This document shows positions 9,836 through 22,100 of a stretch of 40,589 bases of DNA, piece by piece. Origin of the DNA: Dichomitus squalens LYAD-421 SS1. Taxonomy: Eukaryota > Basidiomycota > Agaricomycetes > Polyporales > Polyporaceae. Where the stretch lies: positions 133,284 through 173,872 of the forward strand of contig NW_006766909.1 in the NCBI RefSeq assembly GCF_000275845.1, read 5' to 3'. The notes beneath the pieces are model-generated. The model made no database searches. It saw only the letters and a list, made by a program, of their open reading frames with translations, and was not told the DNA's origin. Every line of letters begins with the position of its first letter. Positions within the stretch are counted from its first letter, which is position 1. Both the position numbers and the translations under genes were made by a program.

Positions 9836-12559
9836 ACAAGTGCGCTATCCGAGAGGAGAGCATCTATCTAACTTGCTTCACGTGTTGTGTCTCTTTGTCC
9901 TCTATTGAAAAATCACAGGAGTCAATTGTGACATTGAGCTCGGTCCAAGACCGCCAGCCTTGCACTGGCATTCGAAGTACCGGGAGGGAGCGCCCTTACC
10001 TGCTTTTGGTTTGGCCCTCTTTACCTTGTTTCCTCGAGAAGACAAACCATGTACTCAACCGAAATGCATTCTGGCCCCGGGTCTGCCTCCATGAGCGATG
10101 ACTGTGCGACTACATCGGACTTGAAGGTGCATGGCTGACACCGTTCCTAGCGTCTTGTGTCGTGACCTTAGATGATGCTGTAATAAGCGGCGGCATCATG
10201 ATAATTTTCCGTCTGCATGACACTCACGAGAAATCACCTGGTTTGCGAATATGTCATCCAAGGAGACGATCGTAGAGTCCAAACCCCCACTTGCCTCGTA
10301 CGCGCCAACGGACGTCACTTAGCATCATCTTCACGCGGTTGATAACCCAACCTCCGTCAAGGTCAGCCCGGCATCACATCTATCAGCCTGCCCTGCCAGC
10401 GGTTCAAGAACCCGCACAGCGCCGCAACCACTCCTCAGCCCCCAACTGCCATCTTCTCCGCATCTCGGTAGATCATCCTCACTTCGACTTCGTATGCGAG
10501 TTGGGACGTCGCCCCTTGGCCCCCATGAACGCATCGGGCCTCGTTCTCGCCTACTACTTATCCGTCTATCGGCAAGGAGAGTTGTCCAGTCAACATGTCA
10601 CTCCTGCCCCACACCCGAGTCGTGAACGTCGCCGCTTCCGGGTATTGCAATTGCCGAGGATTTCATTAGTGACGACTGAGGATGTTCAATCAGTAAGCAT
10701 GGGTTCATCTTCTCGTCCTTCTTCCCAAACCTGACTCCTTGGACGATCACAGGCAGCTCTACCAGCACGTATACTAGTCGCTCACCACTCGCGGCAAATC
10801 ATGCAGTCGCCAACCAAACTCGTCCTCCGTGGTCCCTGACGTATCTCCCTTAGCACTCCCGGGCCGCCGGAGTCTTGGGGTAGTATACCAGGTGGGACTA
10901 ACGGACTTGGACGGTGGTTCCCCCTTATCTCATCAGCCGCTTCGGCCTACGGAGACGATGGCGAGTGGGTCTTCCCCTTCTCTCTCTCTCGGAACACTCG
11001 GTAGGTCGACGATCTGCATACCTGTGAGAAGAGCTCTGAGTATCCGAGGCTCTGCTATACAGTTTCCCTTGACAAGCCATCGCTAGTACCCCTCCGCTGG
11101 GAAGGCATCACGGTCGTAGCCACGGTCGTAGCGATGATCGCGGGCGATGTCAATTGGGTTAGCAGAACGGAGAAGTGCCCTGGGGGAAGGGGGTGCAGCA
11201 TCACCAATTTCGCTTTTCCCTCGTTTTCAGTACAAACGAAGTGAACAATACGAAACCATTTGACTTGAGAACAAGACCGCGTGCGCTGAAGACTGGGAGC
11301 GGGCTTGATTTCCACGGCAGAAACGTCAGATTGCGCGACGACGTACGAGGCCTGATACACAACATAGTACGCACTCGTGGAATCTCGTGAGGAGTGACGA
11401 TACAGATGACAACAGGGACAACACGAAGGGGCCGGGAGTGAGCGGGTTTGTCCTAGCGGTAGCGATCGGAGTCGGACGGGCGGTCCATCATGCCCCGTCG
11501 CCTGGAACCGCCTCCGCGGTCTTCTAGAGGCTCGCGGTCAGGACAGCGTGTCGGTCGACGAGCTGGAGAAGGTGAAGCGTGGGAGCTGACGCGCAGAACA
11601 ACTCAGCGGAGACGATGGGGAGGAGGACGCAACTCGTTCAGGACGTTGGACGACTTTGTGAGCGTCGCGAAGTATGCGGTGAGCTGCACGCGTTCGTACT
11701 CGGTGTCGAAGTCGTCGCGGAAGCCCCTGTCCTCGCTTGCGGGCGGAGAGGGTGGACAGCGCGCGGAGGGTGGCGTGGTCTTTCTTCGCAGAAGGCGCCT
11801 GTCGCACGCTGCGTCGAGAATGGTAATTCAAGCGCCGATGATCGAATCGGGAGGCGAGAAATGGCGCCGTGGGGCTGCCAGCAGCAGCACTGCAATACTG
11901 ATCTGCAATTCGCTTGCACTCATCCTCAGCGCAACGTGTCTCATACACATATGTCCACACGAAGGGTCGACTGTCATGGGTTATGGATCTCGTGCGGCAA
12001 TCAGCACATTGTCCGATTACAACGCACTGTGGGCCTCCCAAGTGCCGCCTAAGGTCGACTCGGTCCGACATATATCGTAGCGCGGTGTCATCAACATGGA
12101 CCAACATGATTTAACTTGGATCGCCTTGGGGCCCCACAAGTACGGGCTTACTCTGCTTATGACATTCCTGCAGGCTCGTCCCTCGAACGCCTTAGATCAG
12201 CTTTGGCCCAACTTCATCCAAGAAAGAACGGTGTGTTCGACGTTCAATGCTAGCCCACTAGGTCTACTCATCATGTCTTGTGGATGCGTTGGAGGGTGTG
12301 TAGTCATTATCAAGATGTCTACTTCCAGGACTACTGCACACAACATAGCAAATGATGAGCTTCCAAGGCTTCCTTCAGTCTCTTCCGGGGCTGTTTGGTG
12401 GCTACCACCCGCGCAGGCCGCCGATTCTACTGGGAGGGATGTGACGACGTCAGCCGAGGCGAGCAGATCGACTCGTCCAATAAGGCATCCCGACTTCCCA
12501 TTTCAGCCACTGGGTTGACTTCATGTTCGATTTCATCCCCTGCCCGCCAGCCACCTGTG
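9836..12559. other. 2.7-kb gene-poor stretch
   Basis: Open frames of up to 196 codons occur on both strands (for example around 10291-10734 and 11490-12107), but none shows a known domain, splice pattern or convincing codon use. A minus-strand peptide near 11650-11730 (DDFDTEYERVQLTAYFATL) looks protein-like and might be a gene relic; I do not recognise it. Confidence 0.4.
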
Positions 12560-12566
12560 TATATAA
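12560..12566 (+). promoter_or_regulatory. TATA box of the small membrane-protein gene
   Basis: TATATAA lies about 85-90 bp upstream of the ATG at 12651. It is followed by a pyrimidine-rich leader, a usual layout for a fungal core promoter. A GACGTCA bZIP-type half site occurs about 110 bp farther upstream. Confidence 0.5.
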
Positions 12567-12650
12567 CAGCGCCGTTGGTATTCGTCAGATCTACACCACT
12601 AGCTGTTACACACACATACACCTCTGTCCAGAAAACTCCTCCTGCACACA

Positions 12651-13542
12651 ATGCGCTCATCCCAGCTACGCTACAACGCCGCCCAATCCGGCCGGGCCAA
12701 CGCGGCCATGCACGCGTCAGGCACAGGTGGCCGTTTGACGGTATGTCTTCCTGTCCTTCACGCATGGTTCGCACACACAAATTCGTTGGCATTCTCTCAG
12801 ACGATGGGCGTGGGTATGGCCACCGTCGCAGTGGGCCTTGGCGCCTTCTTCTACATGCAGATGGCGAAAGTGAGCCACGACCCCAACACGATGCCAACAT
12901 GTACGTCCGTCCACTCTCCCTTGCGTTCGTCATCTAACGCTAATGTTATCAGGGCAATACCGCCACGCACTCCAAGCGCCTGAACACATGTCGAGGACCA
13001 GTTCTCCGGGAGGCACGCAGACGAGCGTCCGTAACTCGAAGGAGCCGACGCAGTATCTGCCTACCAACCCCGTGGGCACCACAAGCAAACACTCTGGCGG
13101 GCAATCGGGCAGCGGCCTCGTTCAGACGAGCGCCCCCGCGGACACTGGCAAACCCCGTGGGAGTGCCGGTGCGTACGAGGATGGAAACGAGGAGCCCTCC
13201 ACTGGCAAGGGGTCTCAGGTCGGGAGCGGCCAGAACGGGTCGAACAACATTGGGCGGAACGATAGAGGCATTGTGAGCAGCGTACTCACCAAGCTTCACG
13301 TAAGCTTTCGCTGAGTTGTACGCCGGATGTGTGATGCTCATCGGGGGTCAACAGGGCGATCCGAAGCAAGAAGACCAGAGTAGATACCAGGGGCAGCCGG
13401 CCCAGAGCACTAGGTTGAATGATCGTGGCGGGCAGTACACCAAGGTACTTTGTCCATCCGTTTCCGAGTCAAAGCTTCGACACTCACCCGTTTCGTTCTC
13501 TCACAGAACTCAGACTTCAAGGATAGCTATCGTCGCGATTAG
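12651..13542 (+). CDS. Small single-pass membrane protein, hypothetical
   Basis: Five exons (12651-12740, 12801-12900, 12953-13299, 13355-13444, 13507-13542) join in frame into 220 aa. All four introns are 52-62 nt with GT...AG ends. Residues about 31-53 form one hydrophobic helix with Gly-rich packing (MGVGMATVAVGLGAFFYMQ), preceded by a short basic N-terminus and followed by a Trp in the conserved-looking MPTWQYRHALQAPEH. The rest is Ser/Gly/Asn/Gln-rich and probably disordered, ending KDSYRRD. I do not recognise a named family. The topology resembles small mitochondrial or ER membrane proteins. The clean intron phasing argues strongly that it is a real gene. Confidence 0.75.
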
Positions 13543-14775
13543 GCTGTGTAGGGCTAGCTCAACCATCCGACGAAACTCACGATTTGAGTGTAAAGTAGAC
13601 TTCGGTTTACTATGATAAATGGTCCTGGATACGCGTCAGCCATGCTAAGCACCTGCAACTTGTCACGAAGAACATCAAGCCAGGAGCAAATGGTATAGTG
13701 TAGTTAGATCGCTTTCTGGGGGGCAATTCTGTGTGGTCTCTGAGTCGCATAGCCTCAAACCCGCAACGATCGCCGTCGGCTACCCTACCCCGACGGGCCA
13801 AACTCTTGCGAGTTACGGCCTGCGATTCGCCTGTGAAGACAAATATAAATATAATCGCGTGGTGTCGGCCGATCAACCGTGTGGATGCTCACAACAAAGG
13901 TCGCGAGGACATGTCGGCACGACTCGATGGGATTACGAGGAGGACATTACGTGCAAGGGATTATAACGATGGTCTAGGGAAAGATGAGGAAAGAGTAACA
14001 AAAGGTGTCTATAAATTACGCGTATGCTGAAGACGCATGCGTGCGTATGAGGTCGCTACCCTCATGTTCGTGGACAGAAACATAGGCGATATATAGGATA
14101 GAGACTCCGAAAGGAGAATAAATATGTGAACCATGCTACAGGAGGGAGGAGACGGAGACTCAGATCGACAAGTCTACGATTAGCAATCTTTGGTGCGAAT
14201 TGAATAGACCAAGGGAGAGAATATCAAGAGAACGACGTTGAACGAATGGACGTCCAAAGGCCTTCCACGATGGGGGCCGGGATGCTAAGATGTTAGGAAG
14301 AGGACGGTGTCCGAGTGCGAACATCAAGACGAACGAAGGGATGCTGTAATCGAAGCGCATGACGAGACGAGACGACGGATACAAGGAAGAATGGAGATCG
14401 GAAATACGCGCAACGCGTCCGTTTTTAGGTGTACGGAGTTCACGGGAACGTTCACAGCCGGTAGTCGCGAGGTTCCGTGGCTCGGTGGTAGTGGAAGTCA
14501 AAGTAGATCTCAATCGCCGGGCGCATTGCCGACTCTGAGCGGTCCATAAGCCTGAGAGACTGCTTCGAGGACGACCCCGCTAGAAGGGCCGAGGGCTTTT
14601 CGACCGGCATCTAAGTCCTGGTGGGAGCAACGTCAGCCACGAGTCTCGCCTCTAGGCTCCCACACCACCATCACAGCCAGCCGGGAGCCCATTTGATGGT
14701 GAGACGCCGACATACCTACGCGTGCATACGGGATCTCGGTCACAAAGAAGGCCGCACCGCCTGTTCGTCCGGCCA
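13543..14775. other. Convergent intergenic region, nothing recognised
   Basis: This 1.2-kb stretch separates two convergent genes. Open frames up to 117 codons (for example minus strand 14160-14513) lack domains or plausible splicing. Parts are presumably 3' untranslated sequence. Confidence 0.4.
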
Positions 14776-16186
14776 TCATTTGCGAAGGGGAAGGAGGCGG
14801 ACAGACAGGTCGTGGCGAACCTGGGGACCCTCCTTGCCGAAGTAGCGCTCGGTTTCGAACGACCAAATTAGGTTGCCGATCATCCAGTCACCGAGGCCAT
14901 CGATGTATACGTTCAGCTGCTCGTCGATCTCTTGACCCCACGAGGGAAGAGCCTTGCGAAGGGCGTCGAAGCGGTCGATGCATCCGAGACAGAGGTCCCC
15001 GACGTAGTCGATGGCCTCTTGGAGCTCGAGCTTTTCGTGGTGCTGGACGATCACAACCATGTTGTGCGTATCGCCTGTTCGGCGAATCAGGAGTCAGCAG
15101 CCGTTCAGTGATCTCGAGGACTGACACGACAACGGGAACGATGCTACGAAAGGTACGTACCGTTCGCTTGCTCCACGTTGTACGAAAAGATATCCTGCAG
15201 CCGGCGGAGACAGATTAGTATGCGCGAAGGGGCAGGGGCGAGACGTACAGAACATCCGGCGAATAGCGGAGAAGACGTACGTTCGACCACTAGAAGCAAG
15301 GGACTCGTCAGTACAGGCTTCAGGGGAATATATCCACACACAAACTCACCGTGACCAAGTCGTTCGCGGCTTCACCCAAGCCCAGAACGACAGGATGCTC
15401 CATCACCCAGTCTGGCAGATCGAGCTGTGCGAGAGGTGAGCGTGGGACCCTTCGCGCTCGGCGGTAGTACGTTACGGCATGGACACTCACGTTGTTTGCG
15501 TACTCAATGAGGGCCCAACACGGTTTGCACCCACTTGTATCCCGGCGCATGGCAATGTATGACTCGAGATCTGGGATGTTCCCAGACGCGCGATCTTTTG
15601 CTTGCTGGGTCACTGCGCGGAAGAAGAGCTCGAACGTCTCGATGAATCGCCTCTGCGCGCCTTGGGAACCCGTCGCAGTAAGCCGGCGCCAGAAGCTGCG
15701 TGGAACGTGTCAGCCAAAACGCGCCGAAAGGGATGCAATCGGCAAGGCGCAAAACAAACATCCAGGCCATGAGGATACTCACCTCTGCGTGAGTCGTCCC
15801 ACTGCTGACGAGGCGCGAAAGCCACGCGGGTCCCGAAGTGCACCAATGATCTCGCTTGAGGTGCTAACTGTCCTACGGTCGTCCATCTCGTCGCAGATGT
15901 TGTCAAGATGGAAGAGGTAATTGATGAAGTCACAGCACACTCGGAGCTGCTCATAGTCGGCGAGAGGGTAGCACATCGCGGTGAGGAGACCGCCTCTGAG
16001 TCCGTGAAACGCAGCGCGCTTCTTCTTCTTGAGTCGACACCCCTGGATGAGCCATCGTTTGGACTCTGCGGAGGCGAGCTGGCAGTGTGGGTTGACACGG
16101 AGTGGGTATGGACAAGGCGAGATTAGGTCGGGGAAGATAATACTGGTCGGGCGATATGATGAAGGAGGCGGCGAAGCGACAGTCAT
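14776..16186 (-). CDS. Sesquiterpene synthase (class I terpene cyclase)
   Basis: The enzyme would ionise and cyclise farnesyl diphosphate in the cytosol. Six exons (16186-15783, 15695-15491, 15424-15350, 15289-15281, 15194-15161, 15074-14776) give 341 aa, the usual size. The Asp-rich metal motif is DNICDEMD (D95-D102), a D(N/D/E)xxD variant. The NSE triad NDIFSYNVE gives N231, S235 and E239. The RY pair of the C-terminus is ERYFG (R319-Y320), and the diphosphate-sensing Arg region is ALIEYANN preceded by RRDTSGCKP. Exon 4 is only 9 nt (Trp-Ser-Asn) and supplies the Asn of NSE. All parts appear intact, so the enzyme should be active. The product cannot be predicted. No P450 or other tailoring enzyme is adjacent. 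Confidence 0.93.
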
Positions 16187-18977
16187 GTTTGACTCTATTG
16201 AAGAATGAAAAACAAAATAAGACCAAAAGAGCGTGGAGGCAGCAAGTCAACAGGAGTGGGGTCTGCTGAAGGTGGGATGGCGGAGTCCTCTAGCGAGAGA
16301 GACCCAGGTGCTTTTAAACTACACCAAGGCAGGGTGCGCAAGGCGGACCAAGCGCAGCCGGAAATTCCCCAAATTCGGTGGAATTATGAATATTGTTCTT
16401 GGGTTCGCGCGGCGGGTCGTGGCGCTGTGAGACCTCGAGGCTGTGTGGCAAAATCGCGGGCCATAACGAGAGGACACGGGCGTCGTGTGCGGCATGAGAT
16501 TCTTGAGAGCGCGTTTCAGATCGCACCGGGTCAACCGAAATGTCGGCTATGCGGGTGAAGTTGTGCGAAGACATGCGACTGTGTCCGGTAAACAATAAGC
16601 TCTTGAGAGAAGCATCATTTTCACCGTGCCTACCAAGGGTCGGGGGTCGAGAAGACTCACAAGGCCATTGATGCCAATGTCAACCTGACGATCTGGAGGA
16701 TGCCAGAGATGGGAGGGGATGCTTCGACGAGAAGCGACAGTCGCACTCTACCGATTCGGACGTCAAGTCACACGAGCGACAGCGATGTTCTCCAGCCCTG
16801 ACATGCCGGGGTTTCCTCTCAGATTGTACCTCTTCTGTTATGCTGACTTCTGGGGAACTTGGGGGTGCTTCCAATTCGCCGATCAAGTCCTCGATATATG
16901 TTGGGATCGTTGGACGTCGGCGAGAGGCTGTACAAGCCGCGGTGATACGAGTGCAAGGTATCTGTCAGGACGGACACTCTAATCAGCGCTGCGTATATGA
17001 AATGACTCCAGCAGGGCGGGGAAATGACGGGCAGTACGTGGCGACCGGGAGAACGAATTCGGATCCGGCCGCATGTGAGAAGATGTGAGGGAGACTCGTG
17101 GACACTGGAGAGGGTGAAGGTTCGTCGCCAACATGCATAGGCGGGCGTTGTTGAGATTCGGCGATCTCCTCGCAATCGGCGAGGCGGGATCTGTGATCTT
17201 AGCGAGGCAGTAAGTCAAAATGGCTGCACTATGAACGTGAGAAACGCCGCGTAGGCTGTACCCGTCATTCGTACTGCCGCCTTTGAAGCGTGGGGTAAGC
17301 GTCGCTATGAATATGAAGTTTACAAGCGAAGAGCGTCCAGGCAAACGGGACTTGTCTCTGTCTCTCATACTTTAGTGAACAATTCATGAGGCGCGGGGAT
17401 ATCCTGTTTATTGGCACTCTCGCAGAATGATGTTCGGTACCTGGCGCTATTCGAGCAGCTTCACCTGAACTTATGCTCCGTCAGCGTCTGTCAGCCCTCG
17501 ATATATCTATGTATCCCACACCTTATACTTCAGGTCCTCCGCATTCCCAATTCTTAGTTCGGTGCACGAACTCTCTTGTGCCATATTATGATGAAGAGGT
17601 GAGTTGGCATTGACGGGAGAGAGTGGAGCTTCAGAGGCCGGGCGAGATATTAGCCAGGCAAAGTGCATGCCAAGGGGGCCTCAGCCTAGGCCGTGCGTGC
17701 GGAATATCACAACCCTGCATTTCGGCGCCCGCGATTGAGATTGAGTGGGAACCATAGGAAATCTGAAGACGATCTGGGGTTTGGGGACCCTGTCGCTCGG
17801 TTGCAACAGGTCTGGGACCGGTCTCCGCGCGGACCAATTCGGCGGATGGCATCACCGCCCGAAAATCCTAACTTATGCCAGGACCCATCCCCAACGCTAC
17901 AGATCGAAGTCCGGCCGCGCGCGCGCTACGAGAGACCGATTGTTGCTATGTAGTGAGAGTTACCCCCACACGGGACCGTAGCCGTGAGGGGATTCGAGCG
18001 CGTTCAAGTGATATAGTGCCGATGTTATCCCTGAACTTTGACGGCGCTGGTCAGCAGCGATAAGGTCACCAACTTGTCGAACCCACCACATGAGAACGAC
18101 CTTGAGAATGTGCTTGGACGAAGATCGTAGTAATGTAGGGATAAGTCCACGTATGGGTATCACCATAGTTTGTTTTGCAGCGTCATCCATCGATGGCAGA
18201 CATCCGCGCGGTACACACTGCCAAGATGTTCATGATTCTGTGTGACCTACATGGGTACATGTAAGGGATTGGTCGGTGTGCGACAGCCAAAAGGCGGGAT
18301 GCGAGTCTTCGGACGGTAGGCCCGGATGGACAAGAGTGTGGAATGCAGCATACCTATCGATAGTGTGTTGTCGTGCGATATCTGCCGGATCGGTTGCATT
18401 CATGGTACGGCAGCAAAAGTCATATCTTCGCATGCACCCGCCGGCTTGTCATACAAGGTGCACGTTGTGAATGATACCAGCATGGCCATGAGCTCGAGCA
18501 GGCAGCATGTACTTACCGACTGCAAAGTGCCTTGATTATTCTGGTCGCGATGTCCCGCGATCGTCTACTCTCCCATGTCCTAGTATCATTCCGTACTCTT
18601 CCCATCCAGGGCCTTCATTCGCGCATGACTGAGAGGGACGATCAGTCGAAGATAGCGACATCGTGGCTCATCTCGCAGCCTAAACGCACAGACGCAGTAC
18701 TTGCTCATGTGGTAAATACTGTACTTCGCGCCGGTATTCGAGGGATTATGATATGATCGTCATCTTCTGTGACCTGGGAATTTTCCGCTTTGTTGTATTG
18801 GAAGGAAAGTCGTGGACAGCGTTCAGTCAACGAAGAGTATCAGTTCCTGCGCTGATCCCTACAAAACAATCAACATCGTCAAGGGCTATGATCAGTCTAT
18901 TATAATTCGTGTAATACTCCTAACTTCTCATGCAGAGGTGGTTCAAGAAATTGAAGGGCCGTCGGCCGTAACCGTAT
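16187..18977. other. Gene-poor stretch upstream of terpene synthase
   Basis: About 2.8 kb carries only short, unrecognised open frames on both strands (longest about 129 codons, 16979-17368 minus). The first few hundred bases are the presumptive promoter of the terpene synthase, with a TTTAAA-type A/T stretch near 16314. Confidence 0.4.
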
Positions 18978-18987
18978 GTCACGTGAC
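18978..18987. promoter_or_regulatory. CACGTG E-box palindrome upstream of MFS gene
   Basis: GTCACGTGAC is a perfect 10-bp palindrome with a CACGTG core, the site type bound by bHLH factors such as Cbf1 or Pho4 in yeast. It lies about 210 bp upstream of the MFS start codon, with an inverted CCAAT box (ATTGG) close downstream. Use in this organism is inference. Confidence 0.35.
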
Positions 18988-19194
18988 TATCCATTGGCGC
19001 AGCTCGGAATGCTCCATGGCGGTCAGCCACTTCTTCGAACAGCCTCCATCTCCTCGCTAACACTCGTTCTCCATACGGCGATAGATATTTGCATCTGCGC
19101 GCGCTGAGCTTCTGAATCTACCGTTCTCATTGCAAGGCTTGTCACGCATTCAGCGAAGTCTGGCCGTTATCAGTCCGCGGGCTCTTCAGCTATC

Positions 19195-22100
19195 ATGCCT
19201 TCACGGCGGGTATTTGGGACAGGCGACACGGCTCTCGATATTGATCCAGATGCACGAGAGATGCAAGGAGGGGGACCGCATGGTGTACGACGACCAAGTA
19301 CTCGAGTCTCTTTCTCAGGACTCGTTCGCAAGCCAAGCATACTAGACCGATGGAGTCGAGCGGGAGGCGGAGATGAGGAGAGTGGAATCACACAGACCCC
19401 AGAGCGACCGGCAATTCCAAGCGCGCTGCAAGCATCGGGAGAAGTGTATACCACACCTCTCCCCATACTATCAATGGCTGTCTTGTCAATTGTGAGCGTT
19501 CTTATTTACGCAGGGGGAATAAAGGCTCGCGTGACTGAAGGTTGCATGATACAGACGATGCTAGGGGAGTTTCTCTGTGCGAACGTATCTGCGCCGTTCT
19601 TGTTGTTCATGGTCGAAGGTGCGTTTGTCACCATATGCCCTGGTTTACCGGAACTCAATGGTCTGCCTCTCAGGCTTCGGGCAATTCCACGACGAATCAC
19701 AAGTCGGATACTGGACAGGACTATTGGGTGAGTGTTGCCACGCTTTCGGACGCATCGTCAGGAACATGGGAGCATCCACCGGGATGGTGTTCAATTGGTC
19801 ATGAGATCAGTGGTCGTCCCTCCTGTTCGGCTTTTTTCGTCCAAATAGGTTCGGATGGTTGTTGCTAAGTTATCACTGAAGACGCAGAAGGGATTGTGGC
19901 GATGTTCAAGTCGCACCAGCCCTGACAGAAAAACTCTTCAACCTATGCCTCGGGAGCCGTCGCAATCGGGCTTTCCATATAAGTTGCATTCTCAGCCGCC
20001 TATTGTTTCCCATGACAGTGACAGACGAGGCCCAGCCGACGCTGCGAGACATTGAGCGGCTGTTTGCATTGATGTTGCCCTGAGATGATCCGAGGAGATT
20101 GTTTTCCTCTCGTGCTGACGCTAGTTGACAGTGTCGACATTCTTCCTGACGCAATTTCTCACCTCTCTTCTATGGGTGAGCTACTCTAGGGATAACAAAC
20201 GTTCCTCAGTCCGTTCTCACACATACAATGTACAGGCAACCGTAGCCTCAAAGCACAACCCACGCATCGTCCTGACGATCTCTCTGCTAGGCAGTGCCGT
20301 TACTTGTTGTCTCTTCGGCACCTCGACCTCAATTGAACAAGCAATTGCGACTCGCCTCATGCAAGGCGTGTTCGCTGGCGCGATTGGCGTGGCTCGTGGT
20401 ACCGTGGCCTCTATTACCGATCAAAGCAACGAGGGTCGCGCGTATGCAATCCTTGGGTGATTCTCCTTAGTCGGTGACCGGTGATATCGCACTCCGCTGA
20501 CCACAAATCATCTACGCGTTCAGATTCTGTTGGGGCTTCGGAGGTGTGTCCGGTGCTATCGTGGGTGGGACGTGTGCGTCTTTTCGTTTCCGTCTAGCGC
20601 ATATAGTTAGTCATCGAGGTCATATTCAGTCGAATCGCCCGCCCAGACGTGGCCGAACGTATTTGCGAAGGTGCCCCTGTTCGTGACTTACCCGTACTTG
20701 CTGCCATGCTGCGTCGCCGCGTCGATCACGTTCATTGGTCTGTCTTATTCCCACGCGACATCTCGTATGGCTTTTAGCTTAACTTTTACCAGGCTCCGTG
20801 CTGTCCCTATTCCTCAGTCCGGACTGTGGGCCCCGGGAAGGCGCCATCCAACTCCCGCCCGAGAAACTCACCAGCATTCCTGAAGAAGAATCCCGCCCTT
20901 CCACGCCCCACTTCGATGAGACCGATGACCGTAGCTTCTACGGTTCTCTCCGCCACAAGGTTTCGGGTTACCTTGCCAAGAGGTCCCCAGAACAAGCACA
21001 TGACTCCCCGGGTCCTTCCCGGCCAGTCGAGCCCCCGATGCCGCTCGTCGAATCGACCTCGGCACGCAAACTCCGCACCTTCTCCCGCGTGAGCAGAACG
21101 AACGGCTCGGCATACGGATATGGCAGCTCATACCGTAATCGTCTCGCGAGCGCCGCCAGTATGGCGAGTCGGCGTGGAAGCACGACGCTCTCACTGCGTC
21201 GCAGGCGTGAGAGCGCTTTCGAGGGTGCACCTTCGAGCGTGGCGACTGGGAGCGACATGAACTTCGCGCAGCGCCTCCTCATGGCCAACGAGAACGCGGT
21301 CACGAATATTGCCGATCTCTGGGTTGCTGCGGCGATCAACGCAGACAATGAGGATCCGTTCGAGGAGAGCGACAGCGAGCTAGACGCGGAGCAGCAGGAA
21401 TCATTCTCAGATTACGCGCATGAGCATGCCGTTGATGATGACGAATTGGAAGAGGGAGACCATTACGGCTCGCCTTCAACCCCTAGACACAATCGCTTCT
21501 CTCGTCGCGTGTCGTCGGCCGCCGCTCGCACACCCGCTGCGCATCGAGCATCGTCAAGCCAACTCCGCCCGTCCTCTTCCGCGCGCCGCTTCTCGAATCT
21601 GCGCCGCGGCTCGTCATCGCTTGTTCCCGGAGCGGAGGCAGACGAATTACCACTTCGCCGGCCGTCGTCAGGCGTGCCTCCCATCTTCTCGCACGTCGGT
21701 GTGCGCACGCCTCCGGCCGTGCTTGAGGCTCAGCAGCTACTTGCGCAGGCCGAGGCGGAGGAGGAGATGGACGCGCTGACGCCCATTGCAGAGCAGAGCC
21801 GGCGCGCGTCGCGTGGGACTAGTCCCTCTGCGACGTCCATAGTTGCGGAGAACGAGCCTTCGATTATGAGCATGCTTCCACTGGCGATCATCTTGCAGTA
21901 TGGGTGGCTCGCGCTCCACTCAACCACGCACGACCAAGTGTTCTATCTCTACCTTGTCTCGTGAGTTCTTGTCTTCTCGATTGCTGTCCATCTCGGAGAG
22001 GCTCGCTTTGAGCAGGAGGCATGGTTGCTTTGCTCTCGGCCAACTTACGACAAGCTCATGGATCTCGGTCACTAATGCTAATGCGTCTATTTGACAGCAA

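Noticed and set aside
11538..12107. 189-codon minus-strand open frame with a protein-like stretch nearby
   Set aside because: No recognised domain, and the most protein-like peptide lies in a different frame; no splice pattern supports a gene.
12096..12518. 140-codon plus-strand open frame just upstream of the small membrane-protein gene
   Set aside because: Overlaps the presumptive promoter (TATA follows at 12560), shows no domain and no codon-use support.
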